The translations under genes were made by a program, and so were the position numbers. A DNA stretch of 64,000 nucleotides, taken from Streptomyces mobaraensis (GTDB lineage Bacteria > Actinomycetota > Actinomycetes > Streptomycetales > Streptomycetaceae). Position 1 is the first letter of the stretch. Every line of letters starts with the position of its first letter. Positions 51,893 to 61,001 of the stretch are shown piece by piece. The stretch is from contig NZ_CP083590.1 of the NCBI RefSeq assembly GCF_020099395.1, forward strand, positions 4,774,001 to 4,838,000. The letters run 5' to 3'. The notes beneath the pieces were generated by a model. That model ran no database searches. It saw nothing but the letters and a program-made list of their open reading frames with translations, and was not told the DNA's origin.

Positions 51893-53296
51893 TCAGGCCG
51901 CGCGCCGCGCCAGGAACGACTCCACCGCCGGGTCCTCCGTGAACCGGCGCAGCGTCCGGGACGTGCCGTCGAGCATCCCGCGGATGCGGGCGGACCGGAC
52001 CTGGCCGAGCAGGTCCAGGACGCGCTCCCCGGCCGCCGCCGCCGCGTCCGGGGAGCCGGAGTGCGCCAGGTCGTCCGCGAGCTGCGCCGTATAGAGGGCG
52101 ATATTGCGGGCGAAGTGGGGGTCGGCCAGCGCCACGGCCCGCTCGCCGTGCTCCGCCGCGCGGGACCGGTCGCCCAGCGCGGACCAGCACTGCGCCTCCA
52201 GCCCCTCCAGCTCGGCCTCGCCGAAGAACGTCATCCACTCGGGATCCGCCTCGCACGCCCCTTGCCCGAAGAGGGACCGGGCCCGCAGCAGGGCGCCCGC
52301 GCAGGCCGCCCGGTCGCCCAGCCGGGCCCAGCCCCCGGCCTCGCGCAGCGCCAGCAGCGACATCAGCCGGGCCGAGCCCAGCCGCCGGCCCACGTGCTGC
52401 GCGGCCTGGGCGGCGCGGACGGCCTCCCGCGGACGGCCGGCGTCCCGGGCCAGGAACGCGGTGTTGCAGAACGCGTGCGCCTCCAGCGCCGCGTCCCCGG
52501 CGACCCGCGCGGTGGCCAGCGCCTCCGCGTAGTGCGATCGGGCGTCGGCGAACCGGCCGGAGTCGTGCGCCAACCACCCGACGGAGATCGCCAGTTCACC
52601 GGCGCCGGTGTGCAGCCGGTCGGCCACCGACTGCCGCCGGGCCTCCGCGTCCAGCAGGTCGTACGCCGCCCGCAGCGGCCGGGTGGCGCGCCGGTAGAGG
52701 CCGTCGGCGCCGTGCCGGTCGTCGAGCAGCCGGATGCGGCGGACGGCCTCCTCCACCGCCAGGGCCTCCGCCTCGCCGGCGTGGCGCCGGGGGCGGGCGC
52801 CCGCGGCGGCGCTCAGGGAGACGACGGCCACCGCGGCCGTGCCATGGGTCATGAACGCGCGACGCAACACGTCGCTCTCCTCGTCACTGGTACCGCCGGT
52901 GCCGGGGGCGCCGGCGTCCCGGAGGCCCGGTGCGCCGGGACCCGTCGCGTCACCGTCGTCGGCGGGGCTTTCGATGTGAGCGGGCGGCGCACCGCCCTTG
53001 TTTCGCGCCCCCCGTCCGCGTACGGTCTCGCGGGGGAGGAAGCCCATGTCCACCGGCTCACGACCGGGGAACATATGGCGGAACACCCGCTCGTAGGCGT
53101 AGTTGGGGCAGCGGATCTCGCCGGATTCGACGCGCCCGATGTACCGCGCGTCACACGAGACCTGTTCCCCGATCTCCCGGGCCGCACGCCGCACCGCCGC
53201 CGCGAATTCCGCAGGTGACCGCGGTCCGCGCAACGCGCGGAAGACGGTGTTCGGGCGGGGTGCGCGAGGTGACGGGGACGCGTGGGGCGACGCCAT
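51893..53296 (-). CDS. NsdA/NsdB-type regulator
   Basis: 467 residues. The N-terminus RPNTVFRALRGPRSPAEFAA and VSCDARYIGRVESGEIRCPN match the NsdA family (helix-turn-helix-like), known in S. coelicolor as negative regulators of antibiotic production and sporulation. A linker of about 60 residues and a hydrophobic stretch (AFMTHGTAAVAVVSLSAAAG) precede a TPR-like helical array to the end. Whether it is NsdA itself or a paralog cannot be decided here. Confidence 0.8.
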   Translation of the reverse strand: MASPHASPSPRAPRPNTVFRALRGPRSPAEFAAAVRRAAREIGEQVSCDARYIGRVESGEIRCPNYAYERVFRHMFPGREPVDMGFLPRETVRGRGARNKGGAPPAHIESPADDGDATGPGAPGLRDAGAPGTGGTSDEESDVLRRAFMTHGTAAVAVVSLSAAAGARPRRHAGEAEALAVEEAVRRIRLLDDRHGADGLYRRATRPLRAAYDLLDAEARRQSVADRLHTGAGELAISVGWLAHDSGRFADARSHYAEALATARVAGDAALEAHAFCNTAFLARDAGRPREAVRAAQAAQHVGRRLGSARLMSLLALREAGGWARLGDRAACAGALLRARSLFGQGACEADPEWMTFFGEAELEGLEAQCWSALGDRSRAAEHGERAVALADPHFARNIALYTAQLADDLAHSGSPDAAAAAGERVLDLLGQVRSARIRGMLDGTSRTLRRFTEDPAVESFLARRAA

Positions 53297-53603
53297 GGCC
53301 GGACCCTCTCCTGGCGAGTGCCGCCCCTCCGGCGACCGGGGCGGACGGTGGTGCTGCCGTACGGCGTGATGACCGTACCGGCTGCCGGGAATCCCGTACG
53401 TCCGCTTTGGCTACAAAACGGATATCCCACTCGCGATCCGCCATGAACTGCCATCCTTTACGGCGGCACGGCGCCGTAGCCGTTGACGGCTCAAGGGAGT
53501 TGAACAGTACGAGCAGGTGCCTGCCGTCCGTGCCGCGGCCCCGGCGGGCGGGCGCGGGACGGCGGCGACGGGTTCAGCGAAACGTGCGGAGGAGGCGTTC
53601 CCC
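53297..53603. other. divergent region between NsdA-like and PrimPol-like genes
   Basis: About 307 bases without a recognisable gene. TTGACG (near 53483) followed 17 bases later by AGTACG is a weak plus-strand promoter candidate. A locally AT-richer segment (GGCTACAAAACGGATATCCC) lies near 53411. Confidence 0.4.
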
Positions 53604-54056
53604 TTGGCGGAAGCCGGAGTGAACATCGGCGGCTCGCGGACGGCGGCCCTTCACCAGGCGCGCCCCGGACACGGCCAGGCCGCGCGCCCGGCCCGGGCGC
53701 AGGGTGAGGGCGTCCCCTGCGACCTGGTCACGGTGCCCGCCCGGCAGGGCCTGGAGGCGGTGGACATCCTCCGCCTCCGCGACGGGGTCGGGCCCGTCCT
53801 GCACGACGGCGAGTGCCACACCCTCGGATTCCTCGTCCCGGCCGGCACCGCGGCGGCCTGGGACGTCCCCGGCAGCGCCTGCACCCAGGCGTACGGGCGC
53901 GGGGCGCGCACCGGCCGCCACGAGCCGCCCGTCACGGGCAGCGGCTGGCTGGTGGCCCCCGAGGCGGCGCTCGCCGAGGCCACCGACCCGGCCGTGCTGC
54001 GGGCGGCGCTCGGGGAGGCGGCCCGCACCATCGAGGCCGTCGACCGCTGCCGCTGA
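53604..54056 (+). CDS. PrimPol-N-like short protein (paralog)
   Basis: 150 residues. TTG 53604 was chosen because GGAGGAGG lies 8 bases upstream; GTG 53619 is an alternative. The core VPCDLVTVPARQGLEAVDIL, GPVLHDGECHTLGFLVPAGT and SGWLVAPEAAL follows the same order as the protein at 44350 (PCGRAFDVIGVP, GPV, APGTA, RWVVAPE). No catalytic acidic residues of PrimPol are visible. Function unknown. Confidence 0.6.
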   Translation: MAEAGVNIGGSRTAALHQARPGHGQAARPARAQGEGVPCDLVTVPARQGLEAVDILRLRDGVGPVLHDGECHTLGFLVPAGTAAAWDVPGSACTQAYGRGARTGRHEPPVTGSGWLVAPEAALAEATDPAVLRAALGEAARTIEAVDRCR

Positions 54057-54112
54057 CCCGTCGGCCGGCCGTCCCGTACGGGTGCCCGGACGAACCGGGC
54101 GATACTTGACGG

Positions 54113-55015
54113 ATGGCTAAAGGCAGGCGGGCGGCCGGGGACACGGGCCGGAGCGGACGGCGGGCGGGGCGCGGGCGCGCCGCGGAGCCCGTCACCGAGC
54201 AGGTGGCGGGCGGCCTCGCGGAGCTCGAACCGGACCCCGACCGTCCGCGGGCCAGGACCCTGCTGATCGACGGCGCGCCGCAGTCCCATGTGGACCCGGA
54301 CGACCCGGCCCGCCTGGAGTTCTCCTACCAGCGGCGGCTCGGCCACGTCGCCGACCTCGCCGCGCCGCCCGGGCGCCCGGTCCAGGCCCTCCACCTCGGC
54401 GGCGGCGCCTTCACCCTGGCCCGCTACGTCGCCGCGACCCGGCCGCGCTCCACCCAGCAGGTCGTCGAGATCGACGCGCCGCTGGTCGCCTTCGTCCGGC
54501 GCGAGCTGCCGCTCGATCCCTCCTGGCGGATCCGGGTGCGCTCCGGTGACGCGCGCGAGGTGCTCGCCAAGGTGGCCGACGGGTGGGCGGATCTGATCAT
54601 CGCGGATGTGTTCGCCGGGGCGCGGACGCCAGCGCATCTGACCAGCGTCGAGTTCACGGCCGATGTGCGGCGGGTGCTGCGGCCGGGTGGTCTGTACGCG
54701 GCGAACTTGGCGGACGGTCCGCCTTCCCTCGGCTTCGTCAAGTCGCAGATCGCGACCGTGGGGACGGTGTTTCCCGAGGTGTGTTTGGTGGCGGAGCCGG
54801 CGGTGTTGCGGGGGCGACGGTTTGGTAACGCGATTCTTGTGGCGTCGGATGTGGCTTTGCCATTGGGGGAGTTGGGGCGGCGTTGCGCGACGGATGCGGC
54901 GCAGGGGCGGGTGGAGGCCGGTACTGATCTCGCCGCCTTCGCCGGCGGGGCGGCGGCGGTCCGCGATGCGCACGCGAAGCCGTCGCCGGAGCCTCCGCCG
55001 TCGGTTTTCCGGTGA
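54113..55015 (+). CDS. spermidine synthase-like methyltransferase-fold protein
   Basis: 300 residues. A basic N-terminal tail leads to a Rossmann core: RPVQALHLGGGAFTLARYVA (nucleotide loop), VVEIDAPLVAFVRRELPL, RVRSGDAREVLAKV and ADLIIADVFAGARTP. This resembles the spermidine synthase family, but the polyamine-binding acidic set is not clearly conserved, so the reaction is uncertain. It ends 12 bases before a large inverted repeat. Confidence 0.85.
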   Translation: MAKGRRAAGDTGRSGRRAGRGRAAEPVTEQVAGGLAELEPDPDRPRARTLLIDGAPQSHVDPDDPARLEFSYQRRLGHVADLAAPPGRPVQALHLGGGAFTLARYVAATRPRSTQQVVEIDAPLVAFVRRELPLDPSWRIRVRSGDAREVLAKVADGWADLIIADVFAGARTPAHLTSVEFTADVRRVLRPGGLYAANLADGPPSLGFVKSQIATVGTVFPEVCLVAEPAVLRGRRFGNAILVASDVALPLGELGRRCATDAAQGRVEAGTDLAAFAGGAAAVRDAHAKPSPEPPPSVFR

Positions 55016-55027
55016 GGGTGCCCCAGC

Positions 55028-55185
55028 CCCGCCCTTTCACCGTTTCTTGCGGGGGAGGGCCCCGCACCCCTGAAGCGCCCTGCGGGCGCTGTCCTCAAAC
55101 GCCGGACGGGCTGAATCAGCCCGTCCGGCGTTTGAGGACAAGGGGGTCTGGGGCGCAGCCCCAGGAAACGGCGAAAGGGCGGGAC
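55028..55185. repeat. facing pair of interspersed repeats forming a 23-bp perfect hairpin
   Basis: Two GTCCGGCGTTTGAGGAC elements face each other. Bases 55091-55113 pair perfectly with 55117-55139, leaving only AAT as loop. Outer arms (CCCGCCCTTTC at about 55028 and GAAAGGGCGGG at about 55175) extend the symmetry, and the right unit has its own hairpin (CTGGGGC gca GCCCCAG). Placed between convergent genes, it should end transcription from both sides. Confidence 0.9.
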
Positions 55186-55194
55186 GGGGGCGAC

Positions 55195-56568
55195 TCACCC
55201 CACCCGCCCGCCCCGAATCACCCCCCGATACCACTCCCCACTCCCCTTCACCGTCCGCGACAACGTCGCGTAATCGACGTACACGATCCCAAACCGCTTG
55301 CTGTACCCGTACGCCCACTCGAAGTTGTCGAGCAGCGACCACACGAAGAACCCCCACACGTCCGCCCCGTCCCCCAACGCCCGCAGCACCGCGTCGAAGT
55401 GCCCGCGCAGATAGGCGATGCGGTCGGGATCGTGCACGGCCCCCCGGCCGTCCGGCTTGTCGTCGTAGGCGGCGCCGTTCTCGGAGACGGCGAGGGGGAG
55501 GCCGGGGGCTTCGCGGGTGAAGCGCAGGAGGAGGTCGTACAGGCCGCTCGGATCGACGGTCCAGTCCATGGCCGTCCGGGGTCCCGGAGGCTGGTGGAAG
55601 GCGACGCCCTGGGCCCCGGGATAGGGCGAACGCGCAGGTGAGGGGCGGTTGTCAGTGGCGGCTGATACAACGGACGGCGTGTAGTAGTTGATGCCCAGCC
55701 AGTCCAGGGGGTGCTTGATGACGGAGGTGTCGCCGTCGCGGACGAACGACCAGTCCGTGATCTTGGCCGTGTCGTCGATCAGGTCGGCGGGGTACGCGCC
55801 GTGGAGCATGGGCCCGGTGAAGATACGGGTGGAGAGCGCGTCGATACGCCGCTGAGCGTCCAGGTCGGCGGGTGACGTGGTGCGGGCCCGGACGGCGTTG
55901 GGGTTGAGGACGACCGCGACGCGCGCCCGGCGCGGCAGGGTGGCGCGCAGTGCCTGGGCGCCCAGCCCATGGGCGAGGTTGAGGTGGTGCGCGGCGCGCA
56001 GGGCCGCGGCGTCGTCGGTGCGCCCGGGGGCGTGTACCCCCGAGGCGTAGCCCAGGAAGGCGCTGCACCAGGGCTCGTTGAGGGTGGCCCAGCACTCGAC
56101 CCGGTCGCCCAGCGCCCGTGCGACGAGCTCGGCGTAGTCGGCGAAGCGGTAGGCGGTCTCGCGGGCCGGCCAGCCGCCCGCCGTCTCCAGCTCCTGCGGC
56201 AGGTCCCAGTGGTAGAGGGTCAGGACGGGCTTGATGCCGTGGGCGAGGAGCTCGTCGGCGAGCCGGCGGTAGAAGTCGAGGCCCTTGGGTGAGGCGGGCC
56301 CGCTGCCGGTGGGCTGGACGCGGGGCCAGGAGACGGAGAAGCGGTAGGCGCCCAGGCCGAGGCGGGCCATCAGGCGGACGTCCTCGGCGTACCGGTGGTA
56401 GTGGTCGGTGGCCGTGTCGCCGGTGTCGCCGTTCAGCACCTTGCCGGGCGTGTGGCTGAAGGTGTCCCAGATGGAAGGGGTGCGGCCGTCCTCGTGGACC
56501 GCGCCCTCCACCTGGTACGCGGCGGTCGCGGCGCCCCAGACGAAGCCGGGAGGGAAGGTCGTGGGCAT
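55195..56568 (-). CDS. bglC: GH1 beta-glucosidase (BglC-like)
   Basis: 457 residues from ATG 56568 (GGAG 7 bases upstream; a GTG six bases earlier is possible). GH1 motifs: [15 protein letters not shown], the acid/base Glu165 in TLNEP, the nucleophile Glu363 in [10 protein letters not shown], and [16 protein letters not shown]. No signal peptide, so it hydrolyses imported cello-oligosaccharides in the cytoplasm. It is the last gene of the transporter operon, 70 bases after cebG. The gene symbol is inferred from context. Confidence 0.9.
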   Translation of the reverse strand: MPTTFPPGFVWGAATAAYQVEGAVHEDGRTPSIWDTFSHTPGKVLNGDTGDTATDHYHRYAEDVRLMARLGLGAYRFSVSWPRVQPTGSGPASPKGLDFYRRLADELLAHGIKPVLTLYHWDLPQELETAGGWPARETAYRFADYAELVARALGDRVECWATLNEPWCSAFLGYASGVHAPGRTDDAAALRAAHHLNLAHGLGAQALRATLPRRARVAVVLNPNAVRARTTSPADLDAQRRIDALSTRIFTGPMLHGAYPADLIDDTAKITDWSFVRDGDTSVIKHPLDWLGINYYTPSVVSAATDNRPSPARSPYPGAQGVAFHQPPGPRTAMDWTVDPSGLYDLLLRFTREAPGLPLAVSENGAAYDDKPDGRGAVHDPDRIAYLRGHFDAVLRALGDGADVWGFFVWSLLDNFEWAYGYSKRFGIVYVDYATLSRTVKGSGEWYRGVIRGGRVG

Positions 56569-56638
56569 GAACACGCTCCGGAGGAGAGAGAAGAAGGGGC
56601 GGAGGGGGACGGGGGAGATGACGGAGCCGGCACGGGCG

Positions 56639-57514
56639 TCAGCCCTTGACCGCGCCGCGCATGATGCCGCCGACGATGTGCCGTCCGAAGAGGGCGAGCA
56701 CGAGCAGCAGCGGCAGCGTGCCGAGCAGCGCCCCGGCCATCACGACGGCTTGGTCGGGGACGTAGCCGCGGCCGAGGCCGGTGAGGGCCACCTGGACGGT
56801 CGGGTTGTCCTGGGTCAGCGCGATCACCGGCCAGAAGAAGTCGTTCCAGGACTGCACGAAGGAGAGCATCCCGAGCACCGCCATCGCGGGCCGGGCGACG
56901 GGGAGGACGACGTGCCGTACGACGCGCAGGCTGCCGGCGCCGTCGACCCGGGCGGCCTCGATCAGTTCGGTGGGCAGCGCCTCCACGAGGTACTGCCGCA
57001 TGAAGAACACGCCGAACGCGCTGACCAGGGTGGGCAGGACGACCGTCTGCAGCCGGTCGGTCCAGCCCAGCTCCGCGACGAGTGCGAACAGGGGGACCAC
57101 CGAGAGCTGTGGGGGCACCATCATCGTGCCCACCACCACCGCCAGCAGGGCGTTCCGCCCCCGGAACCGCAGCTTGGCGAAGGCGAAGCCGGCGAGGGTG
57201 CAGAAGAGGACGGTGCCCAGGGCGACGCAGCCGGCGACCAGCGTCGTGTTCAGCAACGCCAGGCCCAGGTTGGCGTCGCTCCACGCGATGCCCAGGTTGT
57301 GCGCCAGGTTGCCGCCGAACCAGAGGGGCGGCGGGGTGTGCGCGAGCCGGGTGTTGTCGTGCGAGGCGGCCACGGCCGTCCACACCAGGGGCAGCACCGA
57401 GCCCGCGGTGAAGAGGACGAGCACGGTGTATCCGAGCGGTCCGGTGCGTGGCCGCCCGCCGGCCGGCGCGCGGGTGGCGCGGGTGACGGGGGTGGCAGGG
57501 GCGGGGACGGGCAC
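56639..57514 (-). CDS. cebG: sugar ABC transporter permease (CebG-like)
   Basis: 291 residues, about six membrane helices. The EAA loop that contacts the ATPase is [20 protein letters not shown]. Family MalG/CebG. It starts 9 bases after the CebF-like gene. As in other Streptomyces ceb systems, no ATPase gene is in the operon; MsiK usually serves from elsewhere. Confidence 0.88.
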   Translation of the reverse strand: MPVPAPATPVTRATRAPAGGRPRTGPLGYTVLVLFTAGSVLPLVWTAVAASHDNTRLAHTPPPLWFGGNLAHNLGIAWSDANLGLALLNTTLVAGCVALGTVLFCTLAGFAFAKLRFRGRNALLAVVVGTMMVPPQLSVVPLFALVAELGWTDRLQTVVLPTLVSAFGVFFMRQYLVEALPTELIEAARVDGAGSLRVVRHVVLPVARPAMAVLGMLSFVQSWNDFFWPVIALTQDNPTVQVALTGLGRGYVPDQAVVMAGALLGTLPLLLVLALFGRHIVGGIMRGAVKG

Positions 57515-57523
57515 GGCGGCTCC

Positions 57524-58531
57524 TCAGCGGTCCGTGCGCAGCCGGCGGGCGAGCAGCCCGCCCACGGCGGCGACCAGCAGCAGGATCAGGAACATGGCCC
57601 AGGCCACGGCGGAGGCACGGCCGAGGTGGAAGCCGAACCACCCCTGCTCGTACAGATAGAGGCCCAGGGTCTGGAACTGGTGCGAGGCCCCGCCCTTCTG
57701 CCCGGCCGCCCCGCCGAACAGCAGGGGCTCGCCGAACAGCTGGGTCGCCCCGATCGTCGAGACGACGACGGTGAACAGGATCGTCGGCCGCAGCGAGGGC
57801 ACGGTGACGTGCCGGAACTGCCGGATCCGCGAGGCGCCGTCCAGCGCCGCCGACTCGTACAGCTCGTCGGGGATCGCCTGCATGGCGGCCAGGTAGATCA
57901 GCGCGTTGTAGCCCGTCCACCGCCAGACGACGATCGAGGAGACGGCGATCCGGGAGGTCCACGTGCCGTTCTGCCAGTCGACCGGGTCGACGCCCGCCAG
58001 CCCCAGCGCCCAGTTGATCAGCCCGTAGTCCCGCCCGTAGAGGAGGACGAACACCAGGGTGGCCGCGGCGACCGACGTGGCGTACGGGGTGAGGAGGGCG
58101 ACGCGCCAGAAGGTGGCGGCCCGCAGCCGCTGGTGCAGAAGATGCGCCAGACAGAGGGCCGTCAGCAGTTGGGGGACGGTCGAGAGCACGCCGATGGTGA
58201 AGGTGTTGCCCAGGGCGTTCCAGAAGAACTCGTCGTGCAGCAGCCGGAGGTAGTTGCGCGCCCCGGCCCACTCCATCCGGCTCAGGTCCGTGAGTTCGAG
58301 CCGGTGGAGTGAGGCCCAGCCGGTCCAGAGGAGGGGGAAGAGACCGAATGCGGAGAAGAACAGGAAGAACGGCGCCACGAACGCGTACGGGCTCCAGCGC
58401 ACGTCCCACCGGTGACGGCGGGTGCGCCAGGCGGCGCGGCGGTCCCGGCCGGGGGCGGGCGGGGGGTGCGACGGGCCCGGAGCCGGCTCCGCGCCGGGGT
58501 CCTCGACGGTGGTGGGCGGCGCCGAGGTCAT
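57524..58531 (-). CDS. cebF: sugar ABC transporter permease (CebF-like)
   Basis: 335 residues from ATG 58531, overlapping the binding-protein stop by 4 bases. A Pro-rich cytoplasmic N-terminus is followed by about six helices, and the EAA loop ESAALDGASRIRQFRHVTVP. Family MalF/CebF. It forms the heterodimeric channel with the following gene. Confidence 0.88.
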   Translation of the reverse strand: MTSAPPTTVEDPGAEPAPGPSHPPPAPGRDRRAAWRTRRHRWDVRWSPYAFVAPFFLFFSAFGLFPLLWTGWASLHRLELTDLSRMEWAGARNYLRLLHDEFFWNALGNTFTIGVLSTVPQLLTALCLAHLLHQRLRAATFWRVALLTPYATSVAAATLVFVLLYGRDYGLINWALGLAGVDPVDWQNGTWTSRIAVSSIVVWRWTGYNALIYLAAMQAIPDELYESAALDGASRIRQFRHVTVPSLRPTILFTVVVSTIGATQLFGEPLLFGGAAGQKGGASHQFQTLGLYLYEQGWFGFHLGRASAVAWAMFLILLLVAAVGGLLARRLRTDR

Positions 58532-59841
58532 TCGTCCACCGCGTTGTGGATCTCCTTCTGGGCCGCCGCCCAGGCCGCCCGCGGGTCCCTGCCCTGCTGC
58601 TCGACCTGCGGGATGCCGACGTCGGTGAAGGCGGTGCCGATCTGCTGCTCGTGCGGCCCGATCACCAGCGTGGGCGCCCCCTGGGCGGCCCGGGCGAAGA
58701 TCCGCGCGACCGGGGCCCCGCCGAAGTAGGGGTTCCGCGCGTCCCGCAGCTCCGGCATGCCGTACGAGGCGGGGGTGGAGGGGAAGCTCGACTGCCGGGC
58801 GAAGAGCCTGGCCTGCTGCGCGGGCGCGGTCAGCCAGGCGGCGAGCGCCACGGCCTGCGCCCGGTGCCGGGCGGCCTTCGGCACGGTCAGGAACGAGCCG
58901 CCCCAGCTGGCCGGCCGGGGCGCCGGTGCCACGTCCCACAGGCCCCGGCCCGCGTCGCCCGACTTCTCCTTGATGTAGCCGAGCATCCACGGTGGGCAGG
59001 CGACGGTGGCGAAGCGGCCGTTCGCGTACGCCTGGTCCCAGGGTTTCTCGAACTGTCGCAGCCGCGCGGTCAGCCCCTCGCGGGCCGCCCGCACCGCCAG
59101 GTCCCAGGCCGCCCGGACGGCCGGGCCGCCGGTGTACAGCGGGCGGCCGGAGCGGTCGTAGTAGCGCTCCGGATAGCCGTGGATGGCGGCGTTGTAGACG
59201 CCCGCCGCCGAGTCGGTGAAGACCGTGCCCGCCGGGGCCCGCTTCCGGTAGGCGCGGCCGGCGTCGAGGTACTTCCGCCAGTCGCCGGCCCACAGCCGGC
59301 CGACGGCCTCCCGGTCGGTGGGCAGCCCGGCCCGGCGGAAGAGGTCCTTGCGGTAGCAGACGGCGATCGGCCCGATGTCCGTGCCGAGCCCGACCGTGCG
59401 GCCGTCGGGGTCGGTGGCCTGGGCCCATTTCCACCCGAGCCAGTCGGCCCGGCGTACGCCCGGCGCCCGGGACAGGTCCTCCAGCCGGCGGCCCTGGCCC
59501 GCCGCCAGGTCGTGCAGGGTGCCGACCTCGACCGCCTGGACGTCCGCCAGCCCGCTGCCGGTCACCAGGTGCGTCAGGAACTGGGGGAAGTAGGTGTCGC
59601 TCCGCTCGATCACGTTCTCCTTGATCCGGATCTCCGGGTGCAGCCGCTCGTACTCGGCGTACAGCCCGGCCTGCCGGTAGCCGAAGACCCCGAAGGTGCC
59701 GACGGAGAGCGTGGTCCGCCCGTCGTCGTCGGCCGCGCAGCCGGTGAGCGCCGCGGCCAGGAGCAGCGCGGCCGCCAGTGCCGCCGGTGCCGCCCGTGCC
59801 CGTCGGGTCCGGGGGCGCCGTCCCTGGGTGCCGCCGCGCAT
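58528..59841 (-). CDS. cebE: sugar ABC transporter substrate-binding lipoprotein (CebE-like)
   Basis: 437 residues from ATG 59841 (AGGAGGAGGC upstream). Twin-arginine-rich N-region, lipobox LTGC, then an SBP_bac fold. Segments such as LSVGTFGVFGYRQAGLY, LGTDIGPIAVCYRKDLF and ATVACPPWMLGYIKEKSGDA closely resemble Streptomyces CebE, which binds cellobiose and cellotriose. First gene of the operon. A TTGACA (complement of 59963-59968) upstream is a good -35. Confidence 0.88.
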   Translation of the reverse strand: MRGGTQGRRPRTRRARAAPAALAAALLLAAALTGCAADDDGRTTLSVGTFGVFGYRQAGLYAEYERLHPEIRIKENVIERSDTYFPQFLTHLVTGSGLADVQAVEVGTLHDLAAGQGRRLEDLSRAPGVRRADWLGWKWAQATDPDGRTVGLGTDIGPIAVCYRKDLFRRAGLPTDREAVGRLWAGDWRKYLDAGRAYRKRAPAGTVFTDSAAGVYNAAIHGYPERYYDRSGRPLYTGGPAVRAAWDLAVRAAREGLTARLRQFEKPWDQAYANGRFATVACPPWMLGYIKEKSGDAGRGLWDVAPAPRPASWGGSFLTVPKAARHRAQAVALAAWLTAPAQQARLFARQSSFPSTPASYGMPELRDARNPYFGGAPVARIFARAAQGAPTLVIGPHEQQIGTAFTDVGIPQVEQQGRDPRAAWAAAQKEIHNAVDE

Positions 59842-60113
59842 GCCTCCTCCTGGTGCCGTGCCCGCCCCACCGGCCCACGGGAGGCGGCCCGCCAAGGGGC
59901 GTACCGCGCCGGAGCGTTGGGGGTTCCGGGACTGCCCCGAGACTCGCCGCAACCTGGCGTAGTGTCAAGGACGCGCTGCGTGACGTGACCTAGGGGGTGA
60001 AAGAGGCGTGGGGAGAGCTTCCGGCGTGTCGTGGTGGTGGGGCGGCGGGAGGCCCGGCACGGGCTGACGGCCATTCGGACGCGCGGACCCGCACACGGGC
60101 CGCGGCTGGAAAC
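59842..60113. promoter_or_regulatory. upstream region of the ceb-like operon
   Basis: Holds a minus-strand TTGACA at 59968-59963 with only a weak -10 about 17 bases on (GAGTCT). I find no CebR box (TGGGAGCGCTCCCA) or near match here. No coding frame is evident; the LacI-family cebR gene expected in this position is absent. Confidence 0.5.
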
Positions 60114-60155
60114 GCCGAAGGCCCTGACCTGGTTTCCCAGATCAGGGCCTTCGGC
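60114..60155 (-). terminator. terminator of tRNA-His
   Basis: 14-bp stem: GCCGAAGGCCCTGA (60114-60127) with its complement at 60142-60155, 6 bases beyond the tRNA 3' end, with a 14-base loop that can fold further (TGG/CCA). Confidence 0.8.
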
Positions 60156-60161
60156 TCTGAG

Positions 60162-60235
60162 GGTGAGTAACGGGACTCGAACCCGCGACATCCTGGACCA
60201 CAACCAGGTGCTCTACCAGCTGAGCTATACCCACC
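60162..60235 (-). tRNA. tRNA-His(GTG)
   Basis: Cloverleaf with acceptor GTGGGTA/TACTCAC, D-arm GCTCAGCTGGTAGAGC, anticodon stem CCTGG/CCAGG with loop TTGTGGT (anticodon GTG), and T-loop TTCGAGT. An extra G before position 1 (complement of 60235) faces discriminator C73, the histidine identity element. CCA is not encoded. Confidence 0.96.
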
Positions 60236-60386
60236 ACGACCGGCGTTCGTTTCCGTGTTTCCCACCGGCCGAGAAGAAGTCTACAGGGTCCGGAGGGGTG
60301 CTCGCTCCCGGCTTTCGCCGTGCCGGGAGCGAGCTGCGTCACTCCGCCGGAATCCCCGTGGAAACCCCACGGGGATCAAGGCCGTA

Positions 60387-61001
60387 CTACGACTGAACAG
60401 GAAGGACGTGCTTGGCCGCGATCGCCTTCGCCGTGTCGGAGTCCGGACCGGGCTGCGGCACGAAGATCGCCTCGCGGTAGTAGCGGAGCTCGGCGATCGA
60501 CTCGCGGATGTCGGCGAGGGCCCGGTGGTTGCCGGCCTTCTTCGGGCTGGCGAAGTAGGCACGGGGGAACCAGCGCCGGGACAGCTCCTTCACCGACGAG
60601 ACGTCGACGATGCGGTAGTGCAGGTGCTTCTCCAGCTCCGGCATGTCCCGCAGCAGGAAGCCGCGGTCGGTGCCGACCGAGTTTCCGCACAGCGGGGCCT
60701 TGCCGGGCTCCGGGACGTACTCGCGGATGTACGCCAGGACCTGCCGCTCCGCTTCCTCGAGCGTCGTCCCGCCGTCCAGCTCGTCGAGCAGCCCGGAGGC
60801 CGTGTGCATCTGGCGCACCACCTCGGGCATGGTGGTCAGGGCCTCGGCGGGCGGGCGGATGACGATGTCCACACCGTCGCCGAGGATGTTCAGCTCCGAG
60901 TCGGTCACCAGGGCGGCCACCTCGATGAGCGCGTCGGTCGACAGCGAGAGCCCGGTCATCTCGCAGTCGATCCACACCATGCGATCGTTCATGGAACTCA
61001 C
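60387..61001 (-). CDS. orn: oligoribonuclease
   Basis: 204 residues from GTG 61001 (ATG 60992 is possible). DEDDh exonuclease motifs: WIDCEMTGL (Asp, Glu), NSVGTDRGFL (Asp), and NHRALADIRESI (His and Asp). It degrades two- to five-base RNAs and linear pGpG, so it also completes c-di-GMP breakdown. Its start overlaps the adpA stop (GTGA), a conserved adpA-orn arrangement in Streptomyces. Confidence 0.95.
   Translation of the reverse strand: MSSMNDRMVWIDCEMTGLSLSTDALIEVAALVTDSELNILGDGVDIVIRPPAEALTTMPEVVRQMHTASGLLDELDGGTTLEEAERQVLAYIREYVPEPGKAPLCGNSVGTDRGFLLRDMPELEKHLHYRIVDVSSVKELSRRWFPRAYFASPKKAGNHRALADIRESIAELRYYREAIFVPQPGPDSDTAKAIAAKHVLPVQS

Noticed and set aside
56408..58312. 634-codon plus-strand frame
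   Set aside because: Antisense to the two Ceb-like permeases; His/Gln/Gly/Arg-rich shadow without any motif.
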